From Rhodobacteraceae bacterium HLUCCA08 (lineage in GTDB: Bacteria; Pseudomonadota; Alphaproteobacteria; Rhodobacterales; Rhodobacteraceae), in NCBI GenBank assembly GCA_001314655.1, contig LJSF01000015.1, positions 1 through 50,673 of the forward strand: DNA of 50,673 nt. The letters are read 5' to 3'. The first letter of the stretch is position 1; each line of letters begins with the position of its first letter. The notes beneath the pieces are model-generated. The model searched no databases. It saw only the letters and a program-made list of their open reading frames with translations, and had not been told where the DNA came from. Below are positions 1-6,934 of the stretch, piece after piece. The position numbers and the translations under genes are program-made.

Positions 1-40
1 TCCGTAGCTGCCTGTGGTTTTGGTCTAGCAGCTTGAATCT

Positions 41-50
41 AAAGCGCTTT
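41..50. promoter_or_regulatory. AAAGCGCTTT palindrome, possible LacI-family operator
   Basis: This perfect decameric palindrome is identical to the two copies that flank the aglR/aglE control region at 29595-29604 and 29776-29785. It lies beyond the 3' end of the minus-strand aminotransferase gene, so the gene it might control would be outside the window on the left. The match is exact, but the role is inference. Confidence 0.35.
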
Positions 51-64
51 CAGGCGCACGCAAC

Positions 65-95
65 CTTTCCCGCCGAATTCGACGAATAAGGCGGG
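65..95 (-). terminator. Candidate terminator of the aminotransferase gene
   Basis: CCCGCC at 69-74 and GGCGGG at 90-95 can pair across a 15-base loop. On the minus strand the stem is followed by AAA rather than a T run, so this is a weak candidate. It lies directly after the stop codon at 97-99. Confidence 0.35.
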
Positions 96-96
96 G

Positions 97-1266
97 TCAG
101 GCAAGGGCGGCGGCGAACGCCAGCAGGGTCGCCAAGGCCGCGCGAAACCGCGAATCCTCGACCGTCAGGGCGACGCGGACATGGCCCGCCGCCGCCCGGC
201 CGAAGCTTTCCCCGGGCATGACCGCGACGTGATGCGCCTCGAGCAGCCGGTCGGCAAAGTCCTCTCCGCTCAGGCCGGTGGCGCGGATGTCGAGCAGCAC
301 ATACATCGCCCCGTCGGCCGGGCTGTGGCGGACGACGTTCTGCCGCGCCAGCAGATCCTCGGCGATGGCCCGGCGGCGCCGGAACGGGGCGGCGACCTGT
401 TCGACCGGCCCGTCGCCCAGCTCCAGCGCGTAGCGCGCCGCGTCCTGGATATAGCCGGGCACGCCATAGGTGGTGTGGGTCGCGAGCGTGATCAGATGGG
501 CGATCACCGCGTCGGGGCCGCAGACCCAGCCGACCCGGCTGCCGGTCATGGCATGGCTTTTCGACATCGAGCCGATGACCAATGTGCGCTCGACCATGCC
601 GGGCAGGGCGCGGGGCGACAGATGCTGCCCTTGCCAGACCTGGGTGTCGTAGACCTCGTCCGAGATCAGCCACAGGTCGTGGTCGCGGCAGACCCCCGCG
701 ATCCCGTCCAGCGTGGCGCGGGAATAGACCGCGCCGGTGGGGTTGTTGGGGCTGTTGATCAGCAGGCTGCGCGCGCCTGGCGCCAGTCGGGCGATGTCGC
801 CGGCCTGCGGCTGGAACCCGTGGTCGGGACGCGCCGGCACCGGGACGGGCTCCGCGCCGACCCCGCGGATCGTGCCGGGATAGGTGGCGTAATAGGGGTC
901 GATGAACAGCGCCCGGTCGCCTTCGTCGCAGGTCGCGTGATGGGCGGCGAACAGCCCCGCCTGACCGCCCGGCGTGATCAGGATGTTGTCGCGGCCGGTC
1001 GGCACACCGGTGCGCGCGGCGATCCGGGCGGCGACGCTGTCGCGCAGGGCGTGCACGCCGGGCACTTCGGCATAGCCGGTATGGCCGCCCCGGGCCGAGG
1101 CATGGGCCGCATCCAGGATATCCTGCGCGGTGCGGATATCGTGTTCGCCGATCGTCAGTTCGGTCACGGCGATGCCGGCGCGCTTCATCCGGCGGGCCTT
1201 GTAGAACAGGTCCCAGCCATCGCTGCCGCCGCCTGTGAGGGTGCTGATCCGGGTCGAGACTCGCAT
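97..1266 (-). CDS. PLP-dependent aminotransferase, class I/II
   Basis: Fold-type I aminotransferase of the aspartate-aminotransferase superfamily, which transfers an amino group between an amino acid and a 2-oxo acid in the cytoplasm. The protein shows the hallmarks in order: GGQAGLF near the phosphate-binding end, SPNNPTG, DEVYD, and SMSKSHAMTGSRVG, whose lysine should hold the PLP. About 389 residues is normal for the family. A longer reading begins at a TTG at 1302, overlapping the soxR stop. I prefer the ATG at 1266, which starts MRVSTRIS, although neither has a clear Shine-Dalgarno. The substrate cannot be read from the sequence. The gene follows soxR on the same strand and may be cotranscribed with it. 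Confidence 0.85.
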   Translation of the reverse strand: MRVSTRISTLTGGGSDGWDLFYKARRMKRAGIAVTELTIGEHDIRTAQDILDAAHASARGGHTGYAEVPGVHALRDSVAARIAARTGVPTGRDNILITPGGQAGLFAAHHATCDEGDRALFIDPYYATYPGTIRGVGAEPVPVPARPDHGFQPQAGDIARLAPGARSLLINSPNNPTGAVYSRATLDGIAGVCRDHDLWLISDEVYDTQVWQGQHLSPRALPGMVERTLVIGSMSKSHAMTGSRVGWVCGPDAVIAHLITLATHTTYGVPGYIQDAARYALELGDGPVEQVAAPFRRRRAIAEDLLARQNVVRHSPADGAMYVLLDIRATGLSGEDFADRLLEAHHVAVMPGESFGRAAAGHVRVALTVEDSRFRAALATLLAFAAALA

Positions 1267-1298
1267 GGCGCGCACCGGACCAGCGCCGGCCGGAGAAG

Positions 1299-1739
1299 TC
1301 AATCGCGCAGCAGCTTGCGGGGCCCCGGGCCCTCGGCGGCCAGCCTGTCATCGGGATTGTAGAGCGCGCAGCTGTCCAGACTGAGGCAGCCGCAGCCGAT
1401 GCAGCCATCCAGCCGGTCGCGCAGGCGTTCCAGCTGGGTGATGCGGTCCTCGATCCCCGCGCGCATGCGGTGCGACACGCGGGTCCAGTCGGATTTCGAC
1501 GGCGCCTTGTGCGCGGGCAGATGCGCCATCTCGGCGGCGATCCCGGCCAGCGAAAAGCCCAGCCGTTGCGCGATCAAGGCAAAGGACAGCCGGCGGATGT
1601 CGTGCCGGCCATAGCGTCGGTGGCCGCCTTGATTGCGCAGCGGATGCACGATCCCGTGGGTTTCGTAGAACCGGATCGCGGAGACGGCCAGCCCGGTCCG
1701 GTCCGCCAGGTCGCCGATGGTCAGCCCGCCCTTGGCCAT
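1299..1739 (-). CDS. soxR: Redox-sensitive MerR-family regulator SoxR
   Basis: MerR-type winged-helix activator that senses oxidative or redox-cycling stress through a [2Fe-2S] cluster. The 146-residue protein begins with the MerR helix-turn-helix (about 6-25, TIGDLADRTGLAVSAIRFYE) and wing (about 38-50), followed by a dimerisation coil at about 85-112. It ends with the four cluster cysteines at 113, 116, 118 and 124 in CIGCGCLSLDSC, which is the SoxR signature. Length and motif spacing match the family. A perfect palindrome lies upstream, between this gene and a divergent small gene. In most non-enteric bacteria SoxR directly controls nearby genes rather than soxS, which fits this arrangement. 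Confidence 0.93.
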   Translation of the reverse strand: MAKGGLTIGDLADRTGLAVSAIRFYETHGIVHPLRNQGGHRRYGRHDIRRLSFALIAQRLGFSLAGIAAEMAHLPAHKAPSKSDWTRVSHRMRAGIEDRITQLERLRDRLDGCIGCGCLSLDSCALYNPDDRLAAEGPGPRKLLRD

Positions 1740-1751
1740 GGAAATCTCCGC

Positions 1752-1782
1752 TTGATCTAAAGTCCACTTTAGAAATTACACC
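1752..1782 (+). promoter_or_regulatory. SoxR-type operator in the divergent promoter
   Basis: A perfect 18-bp inverted repeat, TCTAAAGT-CC-ACTTTAGA, occupies 1756-1773. It is overlapped by a -35-like TTGATC at 1752-1757 and followed by a weak -10-like stretch near 1776-1782, with the 18-19 bp spacing expected for MerR-family promoters. An 18-bp palindrome inside a long spacer is the known SoxR arrangement. It points toward the small gene at 1816 and the VOC gene. Confidence 0.65.
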
Positions 1783-1815
1783 TGACTCGTCGTGAAAATC
1801 CAGAGGAGACGACCC

Positions 1816-1983
1816 ATGTCCGGAACAAGAGTTTGCCTTGACCCCCATGTGATCCGCCTGCTGGCCCGTGACGGGTTCGGCTGGGGCCATGATCTTGACT
1901 GCGGCTGCCTGACCCTGCCCGAGGATGCAAAGCGGCCCTCGTTGCTGCAGCGCCTGGCATCGAAACTGGGGATGGGGGGCTGA
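1816..1983 (+). CDS. Small Cys/His-containing protein, unknown function
   Basis: A 55-residue protein I do not recognise. I chose the ATG at 1816 because AGAGGAGA at 1802-1809 sits 6-7 bases upstream; a GTG at 1792 would place the ribosome site inside the gene. It carries cysteines 7, 29 and 31 and histidines 11 and 25, with a CGC motif in HDLDCGCLTL. The C terminus is basic and possibly helical, and there is no signal peptide or membrane segment. It is the first gene after the SoxR-type operator, and the VOC gene begins 3 bases after its stop. Metal or cluster binding, or a redox-stress role, is inference from context only. Confidence 0.6.
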   Translation: MSGTRVCLDPHVIRLLARDGFGWGHDLDCGCLTLPEDAKRPSLLQRLASKLGMGG

Positions 1984-1986
1984 GCG

Positions 1987-2373
1987 ATGACCCGACTGGA
2001 ACATGTGAACCTGACCGTGCGCGACCCGCGCGCGACGGCGGATTGGATGGCCGACCTGTTCGGCTGGCGGATCCGCTGGGACGGCGATGCGATCAAGGGC
2101 GGCCACACGATCCACATCGGTACCGAAGAGGATTACCTGGCGCTGTATACCGGCCCCGACGGGGGCCTGAACCTGATGCCGGCCGATGAGAATTATCTGC
2201 GGCGCGGCGGTCTGAACCATGTGGGCGTGGTCGTCGCGGAGCTCGACGCGACCCTGGCGAAGGTGCGCGCGGCGGGGTTCGAGACGTATTCCCATGCCGA
2301 TTACGCGCCCGGCCGACGGTTCTATTTCCGCGACCGGGACGGGATCGAGTTCGAGGTGGTCAGCTATGCCTGA
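1987..2373 (+). CDS. VOC-family (glyoxalase/bleomycin-resistance fold) protein
   Basis: A 128-residue vicinal-oxygen-chelate protein with the two expected beta-alpha-beta-beta-beta modules. The first begins LEHVNLTVRD and the second NHVGVVVAELD, and the end carries DRDGIEFEVVSYA. The metal-ligand pattern is plausible from the histidines in HVNLTV and NHVGVVV and the glutamate in GIEFEV. Family members include glyoxalase I, fosfomycin- or bleomycin-binding proteins and ring-cleaving dioxygenases; the substrate is not evident here. It lies 3 bases behind the small Cys/His gene, in the probable SoxR-controlled operon. Its stop overlaps the 3' end of the convergent hydrolase gene by about 10 bases. 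Confidence 0.82.
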   Translation: MTRLEHVNLTVRDPRATADWMADLFGWRIRWDGDAIKGGHTIHIGTEEDYLALYTGPDGGLNLMPADENYLRRGGLNHVGVVVAELDATLAKVRAAGFETYSHADYAPGRRFYFRDRDGIEFEVVSYA

Positions 2374-3116
2374 TGCGCCTCGCGCTGGATGCGCGGCGGG
2401 GTTTTGCGCAGGATGCGCGGCGGGGTTTTGCGCTGGATGCGCGGCGGGGTTTTGCCCAGGATGCGCGGCAGGGCCTCAACCAGCGCGGAGTGATGGCCAA
2501 GGCCGGGCAGCGGGACCAGCGTCGCATCGGGCAGGTGGTCGCGCAGGGCCTCGGCCATGTCGAAGGGCGCCCAGCGATCCGCGCACCCGTGCCAGATGCG
2601 CACCGGGCAGGGCACCCGGGGCAGCAGGTCGGCCCAGGGCTGCACATAGGCCTCGATCGCGCTGCGGTAGCCCGCCGGATCGCCCAAGAGCTGGTCGCGG
2701 AACGCCACGGTCAGGATATCGCGCGCCGCGCCGGGCCGGATCAGGCGGGCATCGGCCGGTGCGGCGCCGGAAAAGACCCTGCGCAGGGTCAGGCGCGGGG
2801 CCAGGACCAGCATGGCGCGCTGCAGCGCGACAAGGCGGGCCAGGCGCCCCTTGCGCGCGGCCTCGAACACCGCGCGACCGGCCATGCGCGGCAGGAAATC
2901 GCCCAGGTCCAGCGGAGCCCCCGGCGCGATCAGGTCCAGCCGGGTCGCACCGTGCCGGACGGCGGCGACGATCGCGCGATGCGCCCCGAGCGCAAAGCCG
3001 ATCAGGTGCCGGTCCGGCCCGATCTGCGCCTCCGGCGCGACATCGCGCAGGATCAGCCCGGCCAGGGCGACCTCGCGCGGCGATCCGGGGACGCCGTGGA
3101 AATAGACGGGTGTCAT
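2364..3116 (-). CDS. Alpha/beta-hydrolase-like protein lacking the usual nucleophile
   Basis: A 250-residue protein with alpha/beta-hydrolase layout: an N-terminal strand and oxyanion turn (YFHGVPGSP), an elbow-like segment at about 39-45, an acid-bearing WHGCADRWAP and a final LPGLGHHSAL histidine. The elbow reads GFALGAH, so the residue that is serine in GxSxG is alanine 42; the codon is GCG on the minus strand at 2991-2993. The start is set by ATGA overlap with the stop of the upstream MmcQ/YjbR gene. The C terminus is an eight-residue repeat (KTPPRILR/KTPPRIQR) encoded by a 24-bp tandem DNA repeat. It could be an inactive hydrolase or use another chemistry. Confidence 0.72.
   Translation of the reverse strand: MTPVYFHGVPGSPREVALAGLILRDVAPEAQIGPDRHLIGFALGAHRAIVAAVRHGATRLDLIAPGAPLDLGDFLPRMAGRAVFEAARKGRLARLVALQRAMLVLAPRLTLRRVFSGAAPADARLIRPGAARDILTVAFRDQLLGDPAGYRSAIEAYVQPWADLLPRVPCPVRIWHGCADRWAPFDMAEALRDHLPDATLVPLPGLGHHSALVEALPRILGKTPPRIQRKTPPRILRKTPPRIQREAHQA
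2387..2472. repeat. 24-bp tandem repeat, about 3.6 copies
   Basis: Copies begin at 2387, 2411, 2435 and 2459, each starting GGATGCGCGGCGGGG; the last is partial and diverged. The period is a multiple of three, so it extends the hydrolase by whole eight-residue units. It lies at the convergent 3' ends of the VOC and hydrolase genes. Confidence 0.9.
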
Positions 3117-3457
3117 TCGAAAGGCGGCAGCGCCGCCTGGGCCTTTTTCGTCAGGCCGGCGCGGACGATCCGGTAGGAATGGGTCAGCCGGTGGCGCAAT
3201 TCGTCCTCGGCCGTGTCGGGCGGCACCTGCACCCAGGAGCGGTGGAAATAGGGCGCCTTGGGCCAGCCGAAGAGGTCCTGCAGGTGCTCGGCCTCTTCGA
3301 CGCTGGCGCATTTGACCGCGACCCCCGGCGTGACCTGGCCCACCGTGGCAAAGACCTTGCCGCCGACCTTCCAGACATCGTGGCCGGGTCCGAAGGCTTC
3401 GGACCAGGTGGCGCCGGGCAGGGTGGCGCAGATCGCGTTGACTGTCTTTCGGCTCAT
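3113..3457 (-). CDS. MmcQ/YjbR family protein
   Basis: A 114-residue protein of the MmcQ/YjbR (CyaY-like fold) family, whose members are small cytoplasmic proteins sometimes annotated as DNA-binding. Typical features are LPGATWSEAFGPGHDVWKVGG near the start, KVFATVGQ, and a C-terminal WVQVPPD...DELRHRLTHSYRIV helix-rich part. The ATG at 3457 gives the usual family length; the open frame extends upstream without family similarity. Its stop overlaps the start of the hydrolase gene (ATGA), so the two are probably translationally coupled. The biochemical function of the family is not well defined. Confidence 0.8.
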   Translation of the reverse strand: MSRKTVNAICATLPGATWSEAFGPGHDVWKVGGKVFATVGQVTPGVAVKCASVEEAEHLQDLFGWPKAPYFHRSWVQVPPDTAEDELRHRLTHSYRIVRAGLTKKAQAALPPFE

Positions 3458-3569
3458 GGCGTCAGGATGGGCCATGCCTGGCCAGGCGTCTACTGACAAA
3501 TCGGTGCCCGGGTCGTGGCGCGCGCGGGCAGCCCGGCAACACGGTGGTCTGCGACCCTTGCGGATCCTC

Positions 3570-3598
3570 TGGACGACCAGGCCCGGCCCTGCTATGCC
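3570..3598 (+). promoter_or_regulatory. Candidate promoter of the cysS leader
   Basis: TGGACG at 3570-3575 and TATGCC at 3593-3598 are separated by 17 bases. The leader ATG begins 7 bases after the -10-like hexamer, where transcription would start. The leader transcript could therefore be leaderless. The match to consensus is moderate (4/6 and 3/6). Confidence 0.4.
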
Positions 3599-3604
3599 AC
3601 CTGC

Positions 3605-3646
3605 ATGAAGAGCATCTGCATCATCTGCTGCATCATTCCCTGCTGA
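3605..3646 (+). CDS. Cysteine-rich leader peptide upstream of cysS
   Basis: A 13-codon ORF encodes MKSICIICCIIPC, with four TGC codons, two adjacent, and ends in TGA at 3644-3646. It lies 85 bases before the GTG of cysS on the same strand. There is no Shine-Dalgarno in front of its ATG, and a -10-like hexamer ends 6 bases upstream. A run of cysteine codons just before the cysteinyl-tRNA synthetase is the arrangement expected for a leader whose translation reports on charged tRNA-Cys. Poly-cysteine leaderless ORFs with such a role are known in mycobacteria. The control role here is inference; the ORF and its composition are seen directly. Confidence 0.65.
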   Translation: MKSICIICCIIPC

Positions 3647-3653
3647 CACCAGT

Positions 3654-3705
3654 CGCGGGCCGCTCTTTCACGTTTCCAACCCGGTCGAAAGTCGCTAAGC
3701 CCGCG
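3654..3705 (+). promoter_or_regulatory. Hairpin between the Cys leader ORF and cysS
   Basis: CGCGGGC (3654-3660) pairs with GCCCGCG (3699-3705), and inside it CTTTC (3665-3669) pairs with GAAAG (3687-3691). The stem starts 8 bases after the leader stop, within reach of a stalled or terminating ribosome. It lacks a T run, so it could affect Rho access or translation rather than act as an intrinsic terminator. Confidence 0.45.
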
Positions 3706-3731
3706 GGCGCAATCCGTGCGAGGCCATCGAC

Positions 3732-5117
3732 GTGACCATCCAGCTCTACAACACCGCGACCCGGTCGAAACAGGTGTTCGACCCGCTCGATCCGACCAAT
3801 GTGCGGATGTATGTCTGCGGGCCGACGGTCTATGACCGGGCGCATCTGGGCAATGCGCGTCCGGTGGTGGTGTTCGATGTGCTCTATCGGCTGCTGCGCC
3901 ATGTCTACGGGCCCGATCACGTCACCTATGTGCGCAATTTCACCGATGTGGATGACAAGATCATCGCCCGGGCGCGCGAGACCGGCGTGCCGATCGACCG
4001 GATCACGGCCGAGACGACGCAGTGGTATCTGGACGACATGGCCGCGATCGGGGCGCTGGAGCCGGACCTGATGCCGCGCGCGACGCAGCATATCGGCGAC
4101 ATGATCGCGATGATCGGCGTCTTGATCGGGCGCGGCCATGCCTACGCGGCCGAGGGGCATGTGCTGTTCGCGGTCGACAGCTATGCCGATTACGGCGCCC
4201 TGTCGGGCCGGTCGGTCGACGACATGATCGCCGGTGCCCGGGTCGAGGTCGCGCCCTACAAGCGCAACCCGATGGATTTCGTGCTGTGGAAGCCGGCGCA
4301 GGGGGACGAGCCGGGCTGGGACAGCCCCTGGGGCCGCGGCCGGCCGGGCTGGCATATCGAATGCTCGGCCATGGCGCATGACTTGCTGGGCGCGACCTTC
4401 GACATCCATGGCGGCGGCAACGATCTGCAATTCCCGCATCACGAGAACGAGATCGCCCAGTCGAAATGCGCCCATCCCGAGGGCGGCTTTGCCCGCTACT
4501 GGCTGCATAACGAGATGTTGCAGGTCGAGGGGCGGAAGATGTCCAAGTCGCTGGGCAATTTCTTTACCGTGCGTGATCTGCTGGACCAGGGCGTGCCGGG
4601 CGAGGTGATCCGCTTTGTCATGCTGGGCACGCATTACCGCAAGCCGATGGACTGGACCGAGAAGAAGCGGGTCGAGGCGGAGTATCACTTGGGCAGATGG
4701 TTCAGTATGACCGAGAATGTTGAACCTGATCTGTCTTCACTGGACTACATCATTTCTCCGTTGAAAGACGATCTGAACACGTCCGGAGTCTTTTCAAGGC
4801 TCCATACGCTTGCGCAAGCGGGCCGTGCTGGCGCCCTTCGCGCGGGAATCGATTTTCTTGGATTGGGGACGCCCGAAAACGCGGAGTGGTTCCAAGGCAA
4901 ACCTATCATTGTGTCTACTGTCGGTGGTCCTCAACACGCTGTCCGTCCGTACCTGGTGGAATGGAATAGGCTACGCGAGGCTCGCGACTTCGAGGCCGCG
5001 GACCGTTATAAATCCAAACTCGAAGCCCATGGGCTAAAGCTCTCCGTTTCTAAAGGAGGTGTCGAAGCGGAGGTGCCCGCTGACTTCGACCCATCCAAGC
5101 TGGAGGGCCTCGAATGA
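3732..5117 (+). CDS. cysS: Cysteinyl-tRNA synthetase
   Basis: Charges tRNA-Cys with cysteine in the cytoplasm. The 461-residue class I synthetase shows [15 protein letters not shown] with the HIGH-type HLGN, the zinc-ligand regions (Cys in [22 protein letters not shown]) and KMSKSLGN. Length equals the usual family size. It starts with GTG at 3732, preceded by GCGAGG. It follows a cysteine-rich leader ORF. From about 4690 to the end the base composition changes: a hand count of 4741-5100 gives about 57% G+C against roughly 62-75% in lines before. AT-rich codons also appear, so the anticodon-side third may have been acquired by recombination. Confidence 0.95.
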   Translation: MTIQLYNTATRSKQVFDPLDPTNVRMYVCGPTVYDRAHLGNARPVVVFDVLYRLLRHVYGPDHVTYVRNFTDVDDKIIARARETGVPIDRITAETTQWYLDDMAAIGALEPDLMPRATQHIGDMIAMIGVLIGRGHAYAAEGHVLFAVDSYADYGALSGRSVDDMIAGARVEVAPYKRNPMDFVLWKPAQGDEPGWDSPWGRGRPGWHIECSAMAHDLLGATFDIHGGGNDLQFPHHENEIAQSKCAHPEGGFARYWLHNEMLQVEGRKMSKSLGNFFTVRDLLDQGVPGEVIRFVMLGTHYRKPMDWTEKKRVEAEYHLGRWFSMTENVEPDLSSLDYIISPLKDDLNTSGVFSRLHTLAQAGRAGALRAGIDFLGLGTPENAEWFQGKPIIVSTVGGPQHAVRPYLVEWNRLREARDFEAADRYKSKLEAHGLKLSVSKGGVEAEVPADFDPSKLEGLE

Positions 5118-5245
5118 CCCGCTTCCCAACACAGGACAGTCCCCGGCCGCGGGTGGGGGTGAAGCCCCCGCCCGGGGGGGCGGTCGGGGGCTGTCCGGGC
5201 CGCTGCGCGCCCCGGACGACAATATCTGAAGGGGCCGTACAATGA
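5114..5245 (+). CDS. Possible 43-residue coupled ORF between cysS and cimA
   Basis: An ATG at 5114 overlaps the cysS stop (ATGA), and its TGA at 5243-5245 overlaps the cimA start (ATGA). The product is proline/glycine/arginine-rich with two cysteines, and much of it is the coding of a large hairpin. It may only couple translation of cysS to cimA, or be chance. No homologue is recognised. Confidence 0.25.
   Translation: MTRFPTQDSPRPRVGVKPPPGGAVGGCPGRCAPRTTISEGAVQ
5134..5196 (+). terminator. Large GC hairpin between cysS and cimA
   Basis: GGACAGTCCCCG (5134-5145) pairs with CGGGGGCTGTCC (5185-5196) with one mismatch. A second stem, GGGGG/CCCCC, lies inside it. There is no T run afterwards, so it may act as an attenuator or RNA-stability element rather than a full terminator. 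Confidence 0.45.
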
Positions 5246-6855
5246 CCCGCGAACGCCTTTACCTTTACGACACCACCCTGCGCGACGGGCAGCAGACGCA
5301 AGGCGTGCAGTTCTCGACCGACGAGAAACGCCGCGTGGCCGAGGTGCTGGACAAGCTGGGCGTCGATTACATCGAGGGCGGCTGGCCCGGCGCCAACCCC
5401 ACCGACAGCGAGTTCTTCGACACCGCGCCCAAGACCCGCGCCACGATGACCGCCTTCGGCATGACCAAGCGGGCCGGGCGCTCGGCCGCAAACGACGCGG
5501 TGCTGGCCGGGGTCTTGAACGCCGGCACGCCGGCGGTCTGCCTGGTGGGCAAGACCCATGATTTCCACGTCGAAACCGCCCTTGGGATCGGTCTGGACGA
5601 GAACCTGGAAAACATCCGCGCCAGCATCGCCCATGTGACCGCGCAGGGCCGCGAGGCGCTGTTCGATGCCGAACACTTCTTCGACGGCTGGAAGGCGAAC
5701 CCCGACTTCGCCCTGAACGCCTGTATCACCGCCTACCGGGCCGGCGCCCGCTGGGTTGTGCTGTGCGACACCAATGGCGGCGCGCTGCCCGGCGAGGTGA
5801 CCCGGGCCACGCAAGCGGTGATCGCGGCGGGCGTGCCGGGGGACCATCTGGGCATCCACACCCACAACGACACCGAACATGCGGTGGCCAACACCCTGGC
5901 CGCGGTCGATGCCGGGGCGCGGCAGATCCAGGGCACGCTGAACGGGCTGGGCGAACGCTGTGGCAATGCCAACCTGACCGCGCTGATCCCGACGCTGCTG
6001 CTGAAGGAACCCTATGCGTCGGCCTTTCGGACCGGCGTGACGCCCGAGGCGCTGCGCAGCCTGACCCGGGCCTCGCGGCTGCTGGACGAGATCCTCAACC
6101 GCGTGCCGCTGCGCCAGGCGGCCTATGTCGGGGCCTCGGCCTTTGCCCACAAGGCCGGGCTGCATGCCAGCGCCATCGCCAAGGATCCCGCGACCTACGA
6201 ACATGTCGACCCCGCGCTGGTCGGCAATACCCGGATCATCCCGATGTCGAACCAGGCCGGGCAATCGAACCTGCGCGAGCGCCTGACCGGGGCGGGGATC
6301 GAGATCGACAAGGCCGACCCGGCCCTGCCGCGCATCCTCGACCGGATCAAGCGACGCGAGGCCGAGGGCTATGCCTATGACAGCGCCCAGGCCAGTTTCG
6401 AATTGCTGGCCCGGTCCGAACTGGGCAGCCTGCCGAATTTCTTCGAGGTCGAGCGTTACCGCGTGATCTCGGAGCGGCGGCGCAATGCACGCGGGCAGAT
6501 CGTGGTCGAATCCGAAGCGGTGGTGACGATCAGCACCCGCGACGGGCCGCGCACCAGCTATTTCAAGAACGAACATGCCCGCGACCTGGAGGATTCCGGC
6601 CCGGTCAACGCCCTGTGGCAGGCGCTGAAAAGCGATCTTGGCCCGCATCAGGACCGGATCGCCGACATGCGGCTGGCCGATTTCCGGGTGCGGATCACCA
6701 ATGGCGGCACCGAGGCGGTGACCCGGGTGATCATCGATTTCCTCGACGATGCCGGGCGCGGCTGGTCCACGGTCGGGGTCAGTGCGAATATCGTCGACGC
6801 GGCCTTCGAGGCGCTGCTGGAAGGGGTGACATGGAAGTTGCTGCAGGACGGATAG
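5242..6855 (+). CDS. cimA: (R)-citramalate synthase
   Basis: Condenses pyruvate with acetyl-CoA to citramalate, the first step of the threonine-independent route to 2-oxobutyrate and isoleucine. The 537-residue protein has the HMGL-like TIM barrel with YDTTLRDGQQ at the start, the metal-binding HTHND, and GNANLTALIP. The C-terminal LeuA-type allosteric domain spans about 400-537. The sequence GWPGANPTDSEFF and the total length separate it from isopropylmalate and homocitrate synthases. It lies downstream of cysS with a large hairpin between, and its start is set by the ATG after GAAGGGGCC. Confidence 0.93.
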   Translation: MTRERLYLYDTTLRDGQQTQGVQFSTDEKRRVAEVLDKLGVDYIEGGWPGANPTDSEFFDTAPKTRATMTAFGMTKRAGRSAANDAVLAGVLNAGTPAVCLVGKTHDFHVETALGIGLDENLENIRASIAHVTAQGREALFDAEHFFDGWKANPDFALNACITAYRAGARWVVLCDTNGGALPGEVTRATQAVIAAGVPGDHLGIHTHNDTEHAVANTLAAVDAGARQIQGTLNGLGERCGNANLTALIPTLLLKEPYASAFRTGVTPEALRSLTRASRLLDEILNRVPLRQAAYVGASAFAHKAGLHASAIAKDPATYEHVDPALVGNTRIIPMSNQAGQSNLRERLTGAGIEIDKADPALPRILDRIKRREAEGYAYDSAQASFELLARSELGSLPNFFEVERYRVISERRRNARGQIVVESEAVVTISTRDGPRTSYFKNEHARDLEDSGPVNALWQALKSDLGPHQDRIADMRLADFRVRITNGGTEAVTRVIIDFLDDAGRGWSTVGVSANIVDAAFEALLEGVTWKLLQDG

Positions 6856-6934
6856 GGCGGGAAAACCGGCCTTGTGGCGCCGTGCCGGGCCGGGCCAGCA
6901 TGGCCGTGTCCGCCCCGCCTTCCCGGAGATTGCC

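Noticed and set aside
50-1408. Long minus-strand open frame of 452 codons over the aminotransferase gene
   Set aside because: It is a shadow in another frame of the aminotransferase. It is arginine/proline-rich with no family motifs, as expected from high-GC antisense frames.
2387-2472. Tandem repeat considered as a CRISPR array
   Set aside because: Units abut directly with no spacers, the period is 24 bases and the repeat is coding.
2219-3496. 425-codon plus-strand open frame opposite the hydrolase and MmcQ genes
   Set aside because: Composition is Gly/Ala/Arg repeats, partly created by the 24-bp repeat. The opposite strand has recognisable protein families.
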